Shown: positions 23,161 through 35,068 of the stretch, piece after piece
Position numbering within the stretch: the stretch's first letter is position 1
Layout: each line of letters begins with the position of its first letter
DNA from: Orychophragmus violaceus
Lineage: Eukaryota; Streptophyta; Magnoliopsida; Brassicales; Brassicaceae
Direction of reading: 5' to 3'
Length of the DNA: 64,000 nucleotides
NCBI GenBank assembly: GCA_030180135.1
Contig: CM058230.1
Location: 102,477,503-102,541,502 of the forward strand
Program-made: the position numbers and the translations under genes
The notes under the pieces: model-generated
Told to the model about the DNA's origin: nothing
Seen by the model: the letters and a program-made list of their open reading frames with translations, nothing else
Databases searched by the model: none

Positions 23161-25406
23161 TTTGTCATAGCCATTATGTTTTTAAGTTATCGTTTCTATT
23201 AAGTTAATCACTTAGTACATCTTTTGTCATGTTCAACTAAACATTTATATCTTTGTGAACAATGTCATAAATATATCTCGAGTCTTTGATGAATGTGGTT
23301 AAAAAGAACTCTAGTTTTCAAAAAAATTTCAATAGTCAAGTAGCTTTACATTTTTATATAGTTTTGAAACATTGTTCTTAGTGATTGTTTCATGTTTGTT
23401 ATGTTTAATTATACTTGTTAGATAAGTTAATGTTTTCTTTTTCTATTGTTAGGTATGTCTTCAGAATCGCATCCGAGAAACTACCCTCCGCTGCTTTATG
23501 CAAAGGGGAAAGCACCAAGCCAACAAAAGAGTATGAGTTACTATTCCTACATGTCTAATTTTCAAATGGTGAAACAAGGAGTTGGCGATGATGCTTGGGA
23601 TGAGATGAAAGCTTCAGCTATTGGGGTATTAATTCGGTTTTATGAGCTGGACTTCACATGGTCAGCTAAATTGGTCCATCATCTCCTTACGCACCAGCTT
23701 CTGGTTAGGAAGAATTATGAGTTATGGTCTCTCATATGGAGGCAGCCAATTCGTTTCTCCTTGATTGAATTTGGACACATCACGGGTTTAAATTGCGATC
23801 AGTTTGATGATGGTGACACATGGGATGCGGATCACACGGAGTTTTGGAGAGACTTAGGTGTTCACGCATCTGTTGGTCCTACATTTAAGCAGTTGAGGCT
23901 GGTTTTGGATAAATGCTCGGGTTGGTCTCCACCGAAGAGGAAGATGGTTGATTGTTGTGCTTGATGCATCTTGGAATCTACGGCATTGCACCTACTAGTC
24001 GGATCCCATTGGATTATGCGAAGAGGGTGCTTAATGATGAGGATTTTGAGAGATATCCTTGGGGTCGTGTTGGGTGTAGAAGCTTGATAAACTCCATCAA
24101 ATCAGCTGACTACAAAGCCAAAAAATCCTATACCATGGAAGGTTTTGTTCAGGTTTTGCACATATGGGCTTACGAGTCAATTACAGGGTTAGGAGAGATT
24201 TACGGTGGCAGAATTGAGGGTGGTGAAGTTCCTCTTCTTTCATGCTGGTGGTCGTAAGAGAATCAATTTTGAAGACTTTATTACCCAAGAAAAGAAAGCT
24301 CACAATGACCAGGTAAAATTCGCTAATGTAATATTTGTTACGGTCTATTTTTATTTATTTTGATTGTGCTTTTAAGTTGTTTACATAATAAGTTGTTTTA
24401 CCATTTTTTCAGGTACGTGTAAGGCATTTCCTTCCTTTGAAAGATGGACAGATTATGCCTTTGTGGGATGATGAGGTTCATGATGAAGATTTAGCTGATA
24501 TGGTCCGTGACATTCAAAAAAACCGATTGAATGAAACTGCTTGAGTAGTCACCGAGGAACCCGTGATTAGAAGAAGGAAGCGGAAAGAAACCATAAGGGC
24601 GGATGATTTGGAGAGGTCCAAAAAACAGAAGACAGATTCTGTTAATGCAAGGGCAGTAGATGTTATCGACAAAGAGCCTCCTAATGTGAGTTCTTTTATG
24701 TCAAATATTTTAGTTACTTGAAGTTAAATGTGTATATTCACATTCTGACATGGTTTTAAAATGTAGGATGATGGAAATCCTTGTGGTAGTGAACCAAATC
24801 AAAACCAAGTTGAAACTAGTGAGTTACTCTCGGTGCTGAAGAATCTGACAACAAATATTGCCAACATGGATTCGAACATTGAACAAAAGATGAAAGTGTG
24901 TTTGGATACGGCATTTTCTTCTCAGCTTGCTCCCTTGAAAGATAAGATAGCTATGTTAGAGGAGGAGTTGAATTTCATGAAAAAAACAGAAAGTGGAAGC
25001 TGAGACTACTGAAGCTGCCCATTCGAATGCAAATATCCATGAAGAAGTGTCTAAACCTCTGGTAACTAAATTTTAACTAAGTCTTCATGGAAATTAATGG
25101 CATTGTTTATTTAACCATTATATTTCTGTTTTTGATGTTATGTGGGAATTGTTGTTCTGTAAAATTTCTTGACATTGTGGTTCTCAGGGAAAACAGTTTT
25201 AATTTGAGTGTGAATCTTCTTTACTAGCTTAGGATCTGATGGCAGCTAAGAACCTATCCCTAGTTCTCTGAAAACATCCTTTAGCCATAATTAGTTTTCT
25301 GTTAAAAGTGTTCACATATGCTTCAGTATCAATCTTTAAGCAAATAGATTCGAATTCTAGCTTTTGTGGCGGTTTTTTATAGTGTTTTTCATGTGCTTGA
25401 AAGACT

Positions 25407-26086
25407 TGAAGGAATTTCTAGCAGTTCTAATCAGGATTAGCAACCCTAGTCTGAATTCCGAGCCTAGGATCTAAGGTTCAAGTAATTGAATCTATGGGAT
25501 CTCAGATTACCTGATGATTAGGAGCGGAAGGTTTGCAGATAATCGAGATCACGAAGCACCTCAAACGCTGTGCCTCTACTGGTATCCACACGCACACAAA
25601 CTGGACAGGAGGGATGCTAGTGCCTATCAGAGATCTAATCTCTAGAGAGGTTTCTATCTCGTTCTGGTGGCTGTGAATTAGGTTAGAAATCAGTTTAGGT
25701 CGACCATATATCTTATATATGTCGACTTAAACCATAACATAATTAACCAACGATTAAACCGAATTAATCTGATTAATCTGTGAGTTGCATCGATTGATGC
25801 ACTATCTGCATCGATCGACACTGCCCCAGAATATTGATATCGAATGCATATCAAATATGCATTCACTGGATCATTACATTAATCATCAACCTCGTCTTTA
25901 ACGCCCAGTTTGCTTAGGTGTGTGACCCTGTAGGATCATATAACACTAGCAATGAGTTCTCAACTCATTGATCATAAGTGGCTTCTAGCAAAGCGTTATG
26001 ACTACCTAGTGTTATGTGATTGTCTCATCTCGACAATACGACTTTCACTTAGAGCAAGTACAATAGATTTCAGGACATTCCCAACA
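25407..26086 (-). repeat. copia-2 3' LTR
   Basis: A 680-bp terminal repeat beginning TGAAGGAATTTC and ending CCCAACA. It contains GCATCGATTGATGC and GCATCGATCGACAC, versions of the dyad motif of this lineage. Confidence 0.93.
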
Positions 26087-26908
26087 ATCTCCCACTTGTA
26101 CTGGAATCATCTATTCCTTTAATCCCTTTGTAGCTATATCTCAATCTAGCATAAGGCAAGAACTGTGTCATCCTTATTAAGCCAGATCACGTTTATCGAA
26201 TCCCGATTTGTACTGATAAAACAAACGACTGACAATCACCTCGTTTGAGCGCGGCCACGCATTTACAGTATCAAATCTTCGATATGCCCAGAGATATTTT
26301 TCTCCTGTTATATAGAAGGTACAAATCCCATCTTGTTCCATCCATGTCTCTTTTATATCTCATGATACGCCTAATCAGTGTCTTTATGATCACCAGTTAC
26401 GGCTGACATTTGACAAAGTCAAGACGAACCAATCCATATAAGAGAGGACATGATGAACTCAGGTCTAAGGACTACACTCTTTAGTCGTAATGAGAAACTC
26501 TTATGACACTCATATAACATCTTGTAGAGTTCTCATTAACGGGTCAAGTCCGATCATGTGTTCTCTAACACATATCTATGTGATTGACTTTAATACACTT
26601 ATTAATGACTTCGTGAAACATAGTCATCAGTCACCTCACATACTAGTCTCACGTGGTTGTTAATGTCCCATTTTAACAACCTCGACCAGGAACCATTTAT
26701 AATTTATATCATTTATTGCTTATAGGGTTTCATGATCAAGTCACATACTTGATGACCTATAAAATGTCATAAATTACTTTGGGACAATTATTTAATAACA
26801 CAATTAAATAATGCTGAAACAATTTCATTAAAATAACATAACCAAATTATGTTTTACGAACATCAAGTCATAACTAAAAACCAAATATAACTCCCACTGA
26901 AAACAAGA

Positions 26909-29900
26909 TCATATCTTAAGAAATCTAATGCCTACAGCAGCAGTGTGAAGCTCATGCTTAGGCCTTGGGAGGGGTTTGGTCAGTGGATCAGCTACATTCT
27001 CATCCGTTGGGACTATGCTGATCTTCACATCTCCTCTATTCACAATATCACGGATAAGGTGATATCTCCTTTCTATGTGTTTGGATTTCTGGTGTGATCT
27101 AGGTTCCTTTGCTTGCGCAATGGCTCCATTGTTGTCACAATATAAAGCCACCGGCTCAGAAATGCTAGGAATCACACCAAGTTCATTAATGAACTTCTTG
27201 ATCCAAACAGCCTCCTTTGCCGCTTCAGAAGCAACGAGGTACTCAGCTTCAGTTGTGGAATCTTCTACAGTGTCCTGCTTGGAACTCTTCCAGCTGACTG
27301 CACCGCCATTCAGGCAGAAGATGTAACCAGATTGCGATCGGAAATAATCTTTGTCTATCTGAAAACTTGCGTCTGTGTAACCACTTACTACCAGCTCATC
27401 ACTTCCTCCATACACCAAGAATTTATCCTTAGTATTTCTCAAATACTTCAGAATATTCTTGACTGCTGTCCAGTGACTTTCACCTGGATCCGATTGGTAT
27501 CTACTCGTCATGCTTAAAGCACAAGCAACATCTGGACGAGTACAGAGCATGGCATACATGATGGATCCCAACGCCGAGGCATAGGGAATCCGACTCATGC
27601 GATCTCGCTCAGCATGTGTCTCAGGACACTGCTTCTTGCTGAGACTTATGCCATAAGACATTGGTATGAAGCCCTTCTTGGAATCTTGTATTCTGAACCT
27701 GTGTAAGACTTTATCGATATAAGTGTCTTGACACAGTCCAATCAACTTGTTTAATCTATCTCTATAGATTCTTATTCCAAGAATATACACGGCTTCTCCC
27801 ATGTCTTTCATTGAAAAACAACTTCCGAGCCAAGCCTTAACAGACTGTAACAACGGAACGTCATTTCCGAGAAGAAGTATGTCATCTACATACAACACGA
27901 GAAATGCAACTGCGCTCCCACTAGTCTTCTTGTAAACACATGGTTCTTCTTCGCTTCTAATGAAATCAAACTTTTTGACTGCTTCATCAAAACGAAGATT
28001 CCAACTCCGAGATGCTTGCTTCAATCCATAAATGGATCGATGAAGCTTGCATACTTTCCTAGCTGCATTAGGATCGATGAAACCTTCGGGCTGTGTCATG
28101 TACACATCCTCTTCCAGTATTCCATTAAGGAAAGTTGTTTTCACGTCCATCTACCAGATCTCATAATCATAACGAGCAGCTGTTGCTAGGAGAATCCGAA
28201 TGGATTTAAGCATGGCGACAGGTGAATAGGTTTCTTCATAGTCAATACCATGAATTTGTTTGAGACCTTTTGCCACTAACCTTGCTTTATATATCTGAAT
28301 ATTTCCATCCACATCAATTTTCTTCTTGAAAATCCATTTACACTCAATGGGTCTTGCACCATCGGGTAAATCAACCAAAGTCCATACTTGGTTCTGTGAC
28401 ATGGATCCCATTTCGGATTCAGCGGCTTTCAGCCATTTTTCGGAGTCAGGGCTCATCATCGCTTCTTCAAAATTCGCTGGCTCGTCACTGTCAATGATCA
28501 ACAAATCATGACAATTGGTTACGAGAAATCCATATCTCTCGGGTTCGTGACGGATCCTTTCGGATCTTCGAATTTCAGGCTCCACAGGCGTTGGCTCTAC
28601 AACTCTTTGTAGATCCAACTGTTGCTCCTCCACAATGGGCTGGGCGGTTTCCTGTGGCTCTCGAACTTCTTCGAGTTGTACTTTACTCCCACTGTTTCTC
28701 TTGGAAAGAAACTCTCTCTCAAGAAAAACACAGTTCCGAGCAACAAACACTTTGTTCTCGGATTGGTTGTAAAAGTAGTATGCCTTGGTTTCCTTAGGAT
28801 AACCAACGAAGTAGCACTTATCAGATTTGGGTTCAAGCTTATCTGTAATTAATCGCTTGACATAAGCTTCGCAACCCCAAATCTTCAGGAAAGACAAACT
28901 CGGAACATTTCCAGTCCACATCTCATGTGGTGTCTTTGCAACTGATTTTGACGGAACCCTATTAAGTGTAAACGTAGACGTTTCTAGAGCGTATCCCCAA
29001 AAGGATAATGGAAGAGTTGAGAGACTCATCATTGATCGAACCATATCTAATAAAGTTCGGTTCCTCCTCTCGGACACCCCATTCCATTGTGGTGTTCCAG
29101 GAGGAGTGAGTTGTGAAACAATTCCACAATCTCTCAAATGATCACTAAATTCTTGGCTTAAGTATTCTCCTCCACGATCTGATCGAAGAGCCTTAATACT
29201 TTTGTCAAGTTGATTATGTACTTCATTTTGGAATTCTTTGAACCTTTCAAAAGATTCCGACTTGTGTCTCATTAAATAGATATAGCCATACCTGCTGAAA
29301 TCATCAGTGAAGGTAATGAAGTATCGAAAATTTCCTCTGGCACTTGTGCTCATTGGGCCGCACACATCTGTATGTATAAGGCCCAATAGGTCACTGGCCC
29401 TTTCATTTGATTTGTTGAAAGGGGCCATAGTCATTTTGCCTAGTAAACAAGATTCACATTTCTCACATGATTCATAATCAAATGAGCCCAGAAGCCCATC
29501 ACTATGGAGCTTTTGGATCCGTTTCTCGTTTATGTGGCCCAAACGACAATGCCAAAGGAAAGTCTGATTCGTGTCATTTGATTTGAATCTCTTGGTGTTA
29601 ATGTTATAGATTGGTGCAGTCTGGTTTAAAACATAAAGCACATTCTCTAATGGGCTGCTACCATAAAATATATCATTGTAATCAAAAGAACAACATTTAT
29701 TCTTAATTGAAAACTGATATCCTTCCACATCCAAAACAGGAATGGAAATAATATTTCTGCTTATAGCAGGTACATAGTAGCAATTATTAAGCTTTAAAAA
29801 CAAACCAGAAGGTAAAGACAAGTTATATGTTCCTACGGCTAATGCAGCAACTCTTGCTCCATTCCCCACGCGCAGGTCCACTTGTCCCTTTTCCAACTTC

Positions 29901-30874
29901 CTACTGTTGCTTAGGCCCTGCATATTTGTACAAATATGAGCACCACAACCGGTATCCAATACCCAAGAAGTAGAACCAGAAGTAGTAACATTTACTTCTA
30001 TAACATAGATACCTGAAGATGAAGTCTCGAAAGTCTTCTTCTTCTTCTTCTTTTCTTCCAAGAATTTGTTGCAATTTCTCTTCCAATGCCCAAGCTCTTT
30101 ACAGTAATGGCACTTATCAGTCTCAGATGGGCCCGGCTTGGGCTTCGGGGCTGGCGCAGGCGTGTCCTGGTTCTCAACCTGGACTGCCTTGCCCTTTCCC
30201 TTACCCTTGCCAAGTTTCTTAAACTTCTTACCCCCTTGTACCATAAGTACATTAGGAGTGCCCTTCTTGATATTAGGCTCAGCTGTCTTGAGCATGCCAT
30301 GCAGCTCAGTCAACGTCTTCGTCAAGTTGTTCATGTTATAGTTCATAACAAACTGATCATAGCTTGACGGCAGTGACTGCAGAATGATGCCAGTAGCCAA
30401 CTCTTGGCTAATGGGACAATCCAGCCTCCCCAGGTTATCAATATAACCCATCATCTTAATGACATGAGGACTGACTGGACCGTCCTTTGGTAGCTTGCAT
30501 TCAATGAGAGATTTAACCGTCTGGTACCTCTCAGTTCGTGCTTGCTCCTGAAACATACTTTTCAGGCTAGTGATCATCTCCACTGGCGACTCCACGTTCT
30601 CGTATTGCTTTTGCAAATCCGAGTTCATGGTAGCCAACATGAGACAATTCACATCGACCACATCATTAGAGTGCTTATCCCAAGCACTCCTTTCTGCATG
30701 TGGAGCATTGGATCTCGGTTTTTCAGGGAGAACAGTTTCCAGGACATAGTCCCTTTTCTCCTGCTTGAGAACAATTCTCAAGTTCTGATACCATTCGAGA
30801 AAATTCGATCCAGTTAACTAGTCCTTCTCAAGGACGGATCGCAGGGAGAAAGAGTTATTATGAGTGTTAGTCAT
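26909..30874 (-). pseudogene. copia-2 gag-pol polyprotein with two TAG codons
   Basis: One reading frame of 1322 codons runs from the ATG at 30874 to the stop at 26909, broken only by two amber codons. One replaces a Lys at codon 19 (EKD-stop-LTGSNF; the copia-1 gag has KDKLNGSNF). The other replaces the Gln before MDVKTTFLNG in the reverse transcriptase (28151). Domains in order: gag with CCHC knuckle (CHYCKELGHWKRNC), protease (WVLDTGCGAHIC), integrase with an HHCC finger (HCRLGHIN...CEKCESCLLGK) and D,D,E residues (HTDVCGPM, RSDRGGEY), reverse transcriptase with YVDD (LVLYVDDILLL), and RNase H (YTDASF, STTEAEY, CDNNGA). Codon 877 marks the start of the 413-residue downstream part. All catalytic residues remain, so the element was recently active. 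Confidence 0.93.
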
Positions 30875-32048
30875 AGCTGAGAACAAAGAAAGGTAAAAGA
30901 GTTTAGTTATGATGTTCAAGAAATGAGAAGTCTTAACTTTTAAGAAACTCGCATTATATTCAAACAATGTTTCCTCAGATAAATATAATGATCCAAGACT
31001 CATACTTCACTAAATTCAAGTGAGCCACTGGCTATCACTCAATTTTAGCTATCTAGGTAAGCAACAACTTTGCTAGTTATATCCAATATAACTCTTGGTT
31101 GTGGATTGACATCTTATGTCCAATCCACCTGATGTCTCTGAGCCCAAAACGATTTTGATGGCCCAGTCAAGTAAACCAATCTTTTCAGTCATGTAATTGT
31201 TGACGTCTCGCACTGCAAGTCCATCAACACGATTACCTCTGTCTTACTCATGAAATTGTGGACATCTTGCACTGCAAGTCTATCTCACAATTAAATGGGT
31301 CTTGACAGTTGACAAGATTGGAAGACATCAAGTATCACTTGATATTTGATTGAGGAACGGAATCATTTAAAACGTTCAGTTTTATTATGTTTTAATTCTT
31401 ATAATTAATTGATTTATCTTGCTTTGGTTCTGTGATTTCAGGTTCAATAACCTAATCATCAAATCTGATGTCGACCGACACTACTATAGTGTCGATCGAT
31501 ACAGAATAACCAAAGGCAATCCGCGACAACCGATCAATCCAATTGATCCGGTTTTGAATACCGGTCAGTGTCGAATGCTACATTAGCATCGGTCGATGCC
31601 AACCTAATCAAGCAATCGCAATTAAACCATTCACAGTGTTCAACCATTATTAACCAAGCTCGATAACCGGTCAAATCCAATTGAACCGATTCATCAATCT
31701 CGCGAGGTTTGCGTCGACCGACACAACACTTGTGTCGATCGACACTAGGCGAAAACTAAGTTTTATTCGGGTTTTTGCCCTGTGTCGATCGATGCCGGAT
31801 TGGCATCGATCGACACCATGCGAAAAACCCTAAATTTTATTCGGGCTTTCGCCCTGTGTCGATCGATGCCGGATTGGCATCGATCGACACCATGCGAAAA
31901 ACCCTAAAACGTTTTCGAACATAACCCTAAACTAGGTTTTCATGAAAACGAATTTTAGCAAGTTTGTATCAACCATACACAGATTCAGATTCAACTAATC
32001 TAATCAACATGCTACAGATTCAATCGAACCCTAAAGCTCTGATACCAC
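30875..32048 (-). other. copia-2 5' leader with palindromes
   Basis: An untranslated leader of about 1.17 kb contains several copies of TGTCGATCGAYR-type dyads between 31469 and 31890, plus an internal duplication of about 70 bp that pairs GCCCTGTGTCGATCGATGC with GGATTGGCATCGATCGACAC (31781-31824 and 31852-31892). The primer-binding site adjoins the LTR at about 32036-32048. Confidence 0.75.
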
Positions 32049-32729
32049 TGAAGGAATTTCTAGCAGTTCTAATCAGGATTAGCAACCCTAGTCTGAATTC
32101 CGAGCCTAGGATCTAAGGTTCAAGTAATTGAATCTATGGGATCTCAGATTTACCTGATGATTAGCAGCGGAAGGTTTGCAGATAATCGAGATCACGAAGC
32201 ACCTCAAACGCTGTGCCTCTACTGGTATCCACACGCACACAAACTGGACAGGAGGGATGCTAGTGCCTATGAGAGATCTAATCTCTAGAGAGGTTTCTAT
32301 CTCGTTCTGGTGGCTGTGAATTAGGTTAGAAATCAGTTTAGGTCGACCATATATCTTATATATGTCGACTTAAACCATAACGGAATAAACCAACGATTAA
32401 ACCGAATTAATCTGATTAATCCGCGAGTTGCATCGATCGATGCACTAACTGCATCGATCGACACTGCCCCAGAATATTGATATCGAATGCATATCAAATA
32501 TGCATTCACTGGATCATTACATTAATGATCAACCTCGTCTTTAACGCCCAATTTGCTTAGGTGTGTGACCCTGTAGGATCATATAACACTAGCAATGAGT
32601 TCTCAACTCATTGATCATAAGTGGCTTCTAGCAAAGCGTTATGACTACCTAGTGTTATGTGATTGTCTCATCTCGACAATACGACTTTCACTTAGAGCAA
32701 GTACAATAGATTTCAGGACATTCCCAACA
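32049..32729 (-). repeat. copia-2 5' LTR
   Basis: The 681-bp partner of 25407-26086, next to the primer-binding site on the minus strand. It has one extra T relative to the other LTR. Confidence 0.93.
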
Positions 32730-34528
32730 AGACTGATAGTGAGTTCACAGAGGACATTACATACGTGTGTTGTTTACTCTTCCAGTGAGACTTGTTTGGT
32801 GAATGACATATCGTAAATGTGATTTCATTTGGTTTCAATTATTAATTAAAATAGTATTTTCCTATTTTGGATATTCTACGAAGGCTTTGGTCTTATAGAT
32901 TTTTATTTTCTTATCATACATGTGCACTAATTCACTGGTTTTTGGCTTTTTCAGTCTTGGGTGGTTGAGTTGAAATCCACCTCGCAAGAAGGAATGCCTG
33001 TAACAAGAGTTGTTAAGAGTGTCAAGAAAGAGGATAATTTAGCTTGGGCCAAGGATTCGGTGAAGAAACAAATTGGAAAAAAAGGGCAGACAAGAGCTGT
33101 GGAAAGAAGAAAGTTAGTGTTGATAAGAAAAAAGCAGTAAGTCCGATTGTGGTACCTAGTCTTGTTGATGAACCCTCAGAGACTTGGTCAGACCCGACTC
33201 AGCAAGAGAGGTTTAAGGCGTTAGGTAAAGGTCTAGAAGCTTTGGTAGGGTATATTGCAAAGGATGCTAGCTCACCTCCTAAAAGACGCCAACCAAAATT
33301 GGCTCCTTCGCAAGTCTTCCCGTTCATTGGAAATTCTACGGTGAAGCGCATCATCAAAGGTGTTACTCCCTCTCCAGCCGCATATGATCCATTTCAGATT
33401 GTGGATTCGGGAAAATATCAGAACCTGCTGCACTTCTTGCTCGATGAAGAGTATGCATTTCTTCTTTTTTCAGAAAATCTAATAAGTATTACACATTTAT
33501 GATTGTCTTTAGACTGACTAAACATTTATGCAGACTGAACCCCGATGCTACAAACGAAACTAATGCAGCCTTCTACGAAATTATTCTTAAACCAAGGACA
33601 GAGTGGCCTCAACCTGACTTTGGGTGGCTGACAAATTTGGTATGTTTTCATATTACTGTTACTATTTGATTGTAGATTTTTATCTGATAGGTTGCTTGTT
33701 TAATTTCTATGTTCGGTGTAGTTATCGGTTAGAACTGAATATTAAGAGAACAACATATGTATGTGGGCTGTTAGATATATGATCTATAAGAGATACTGCT
33801 TATTTTTGGATGTATAAACGTACTGGACAAGGTCATTTTTTTACTGTTTCTGTTTTTTTTGTTTGCAGCATATGTGGGCTGCGATGTATATGTTCTTTAA
33901 GAGATCACTTCTTGTTCCGTCTCCGTACCACTCTCAGCGTATTGCCTTCATGAACCAGTGGTTCGTCCACACACTGGTACAAGATTTCAAGACATTCGAC
34001 AGGAAAACATGGAAGCCAAATGAGCGGTATAAGGGTGTTTTTAATGGCACGTTTCCGAAGGGTTTTGTCACAAACAAGCGCTGGTATTATGATGTTGACC
34101 ATTTGTATGCTTATCATTTTGTGAATGGAAATCATTGGGTGGCTTTGGACATCGACTTGAAGAAGGAGGAAATTCTAGTGTATGACAGCATTGTTGGTGT
34201 TGTTCCGGGTGATAAAGGCATTAGGAAAGTGTGTCAGTCTATTGCAAAGATGATTCCAATGATTCTAAGTGCTATGGTACCGGATAATGTTAGGAAGAAG
34301 AGGGAGAAGCAATTCACTGTTAGAAGATTGAAACAAATTCCACAGAATGAAGACCCGGGAGATTGTGGTGTGTACACCATAAAGTACATCGAGTGTCTTG
34401 CTATCGGTTGTACCTTTGATGGGCTGAATGATGCGAATATTCAGGAAATCCGGCGGAAGCTAGCGGCTGAGATTTTTGAAGAGGTGGGAAGGCCAGAGAT
34501 TGAAGATGAATTCCCTAAATCGCCGTAG

Positions 34529-35068
34529 TAGATGTTTTTATGTTTTTTTGGTTTTCCTTTAGTTGTTTATTTAGGTGACTTCTAGTTAAATGCTCTAGCT
34601 ACGGGATCATAACTTGTTTTTATTTGATAACTTGTGTTTATTTAGGTGACTTCTAACTTTTAATCACTGTTTTTATTTTGGTACAAAAGTTTCACAAGTC
34701 TCTAGTGGAACGTTTACTTTCATTGAATCAGAGACTGTGATTCAAGATGCTTCTGCACAACGTCTCCGTACCACTCTCAGCGTTGTGGTGTCCATAGAGG
34801 TGGACAGGCAACTATTCAGGTTTCTTGATTCACAAGCTATGTCGTCTAATTTACTTTTAACTTCACACCTAATCTCTCTTATCTCCTAAAGCAAATGTTG
34901 CATAATATAATTATGTTGTAAAATAACAGAGTAGAAACAGAGTAATTATATGGAAAACAAACTAACGATATTAGAGTGGCATAGTAAGGTAAAGGAAAAC
35001 AAAGAATAATAATGTAAAAAAAGTGTAAATTATATGAAAAAAACAAAAGAGTAAAATACATTGAGCAA
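34529..35068. other. Convergent 3' regions of the two MULE genes
   Basis: Non-coding sequence between the stop codons of the ULP gene and mudrA. It contains a near-duplicate of a short piece of the ULP terminal exon: the bases CGTCTCCGTACCACTCTCAG occur at 34761-34780 and again at 33918-33937. Confidence 0.6.

Larger units (their letters stand above)
25402..32734 (-). mobile_element. copia-2: near-intact Ty1/copia LTR retrotransposon
   Basis: LTRs at 25407-26086 (680 bp) and 32049-32729 (681 bp) differ by 11 substitutions and one 1-bp indel by eye. The 5-bp target duplication AGACT is at 25402-25406 and 32730-32734. The minus strand has primer site TGGTATCAGAGC just inside the 5' LTR and a polypurine tract AAGTGGGAGAT before the 3' LTR. 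It is inserted in the ULP gene of the Mutator-like element. Its gag and LTR are related to those of copia-1, so they belong to one lineage. Confidence 0.95.
23453..34528 (+). pseudogene. DUF1985-Ulp1 protease gene of the MULE, broken
   Basis: ULP1 proteases cleave SUMO-like proteins; MULE-borne copies have unknown roles. Likely exons are 23453-24312 (ATG at 23455; DUF1985 with RFYELDFTWSAKLVHHLLTH and FGHITGL), 24413-24685, 24767-25061, 32955-33450, 33534-33639 and 33869-34528. The last exon holds the C48 peptidase core: His in NGNHWVALDID, Asp in EEILVYDS, Gln in QNEDPGD and Cys in GDCGVYTIKYIE, so the catalytic set is complete. Upstream it is damaged: frameshifts near 23950, near 24244, in an A run near 24985 and near 33085, and a TGA at about 24543. 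Copia-2 lies in the intron between exons 3 and 4. Only the terminal exon could still encode a folded domain. Confidence 0.85.
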
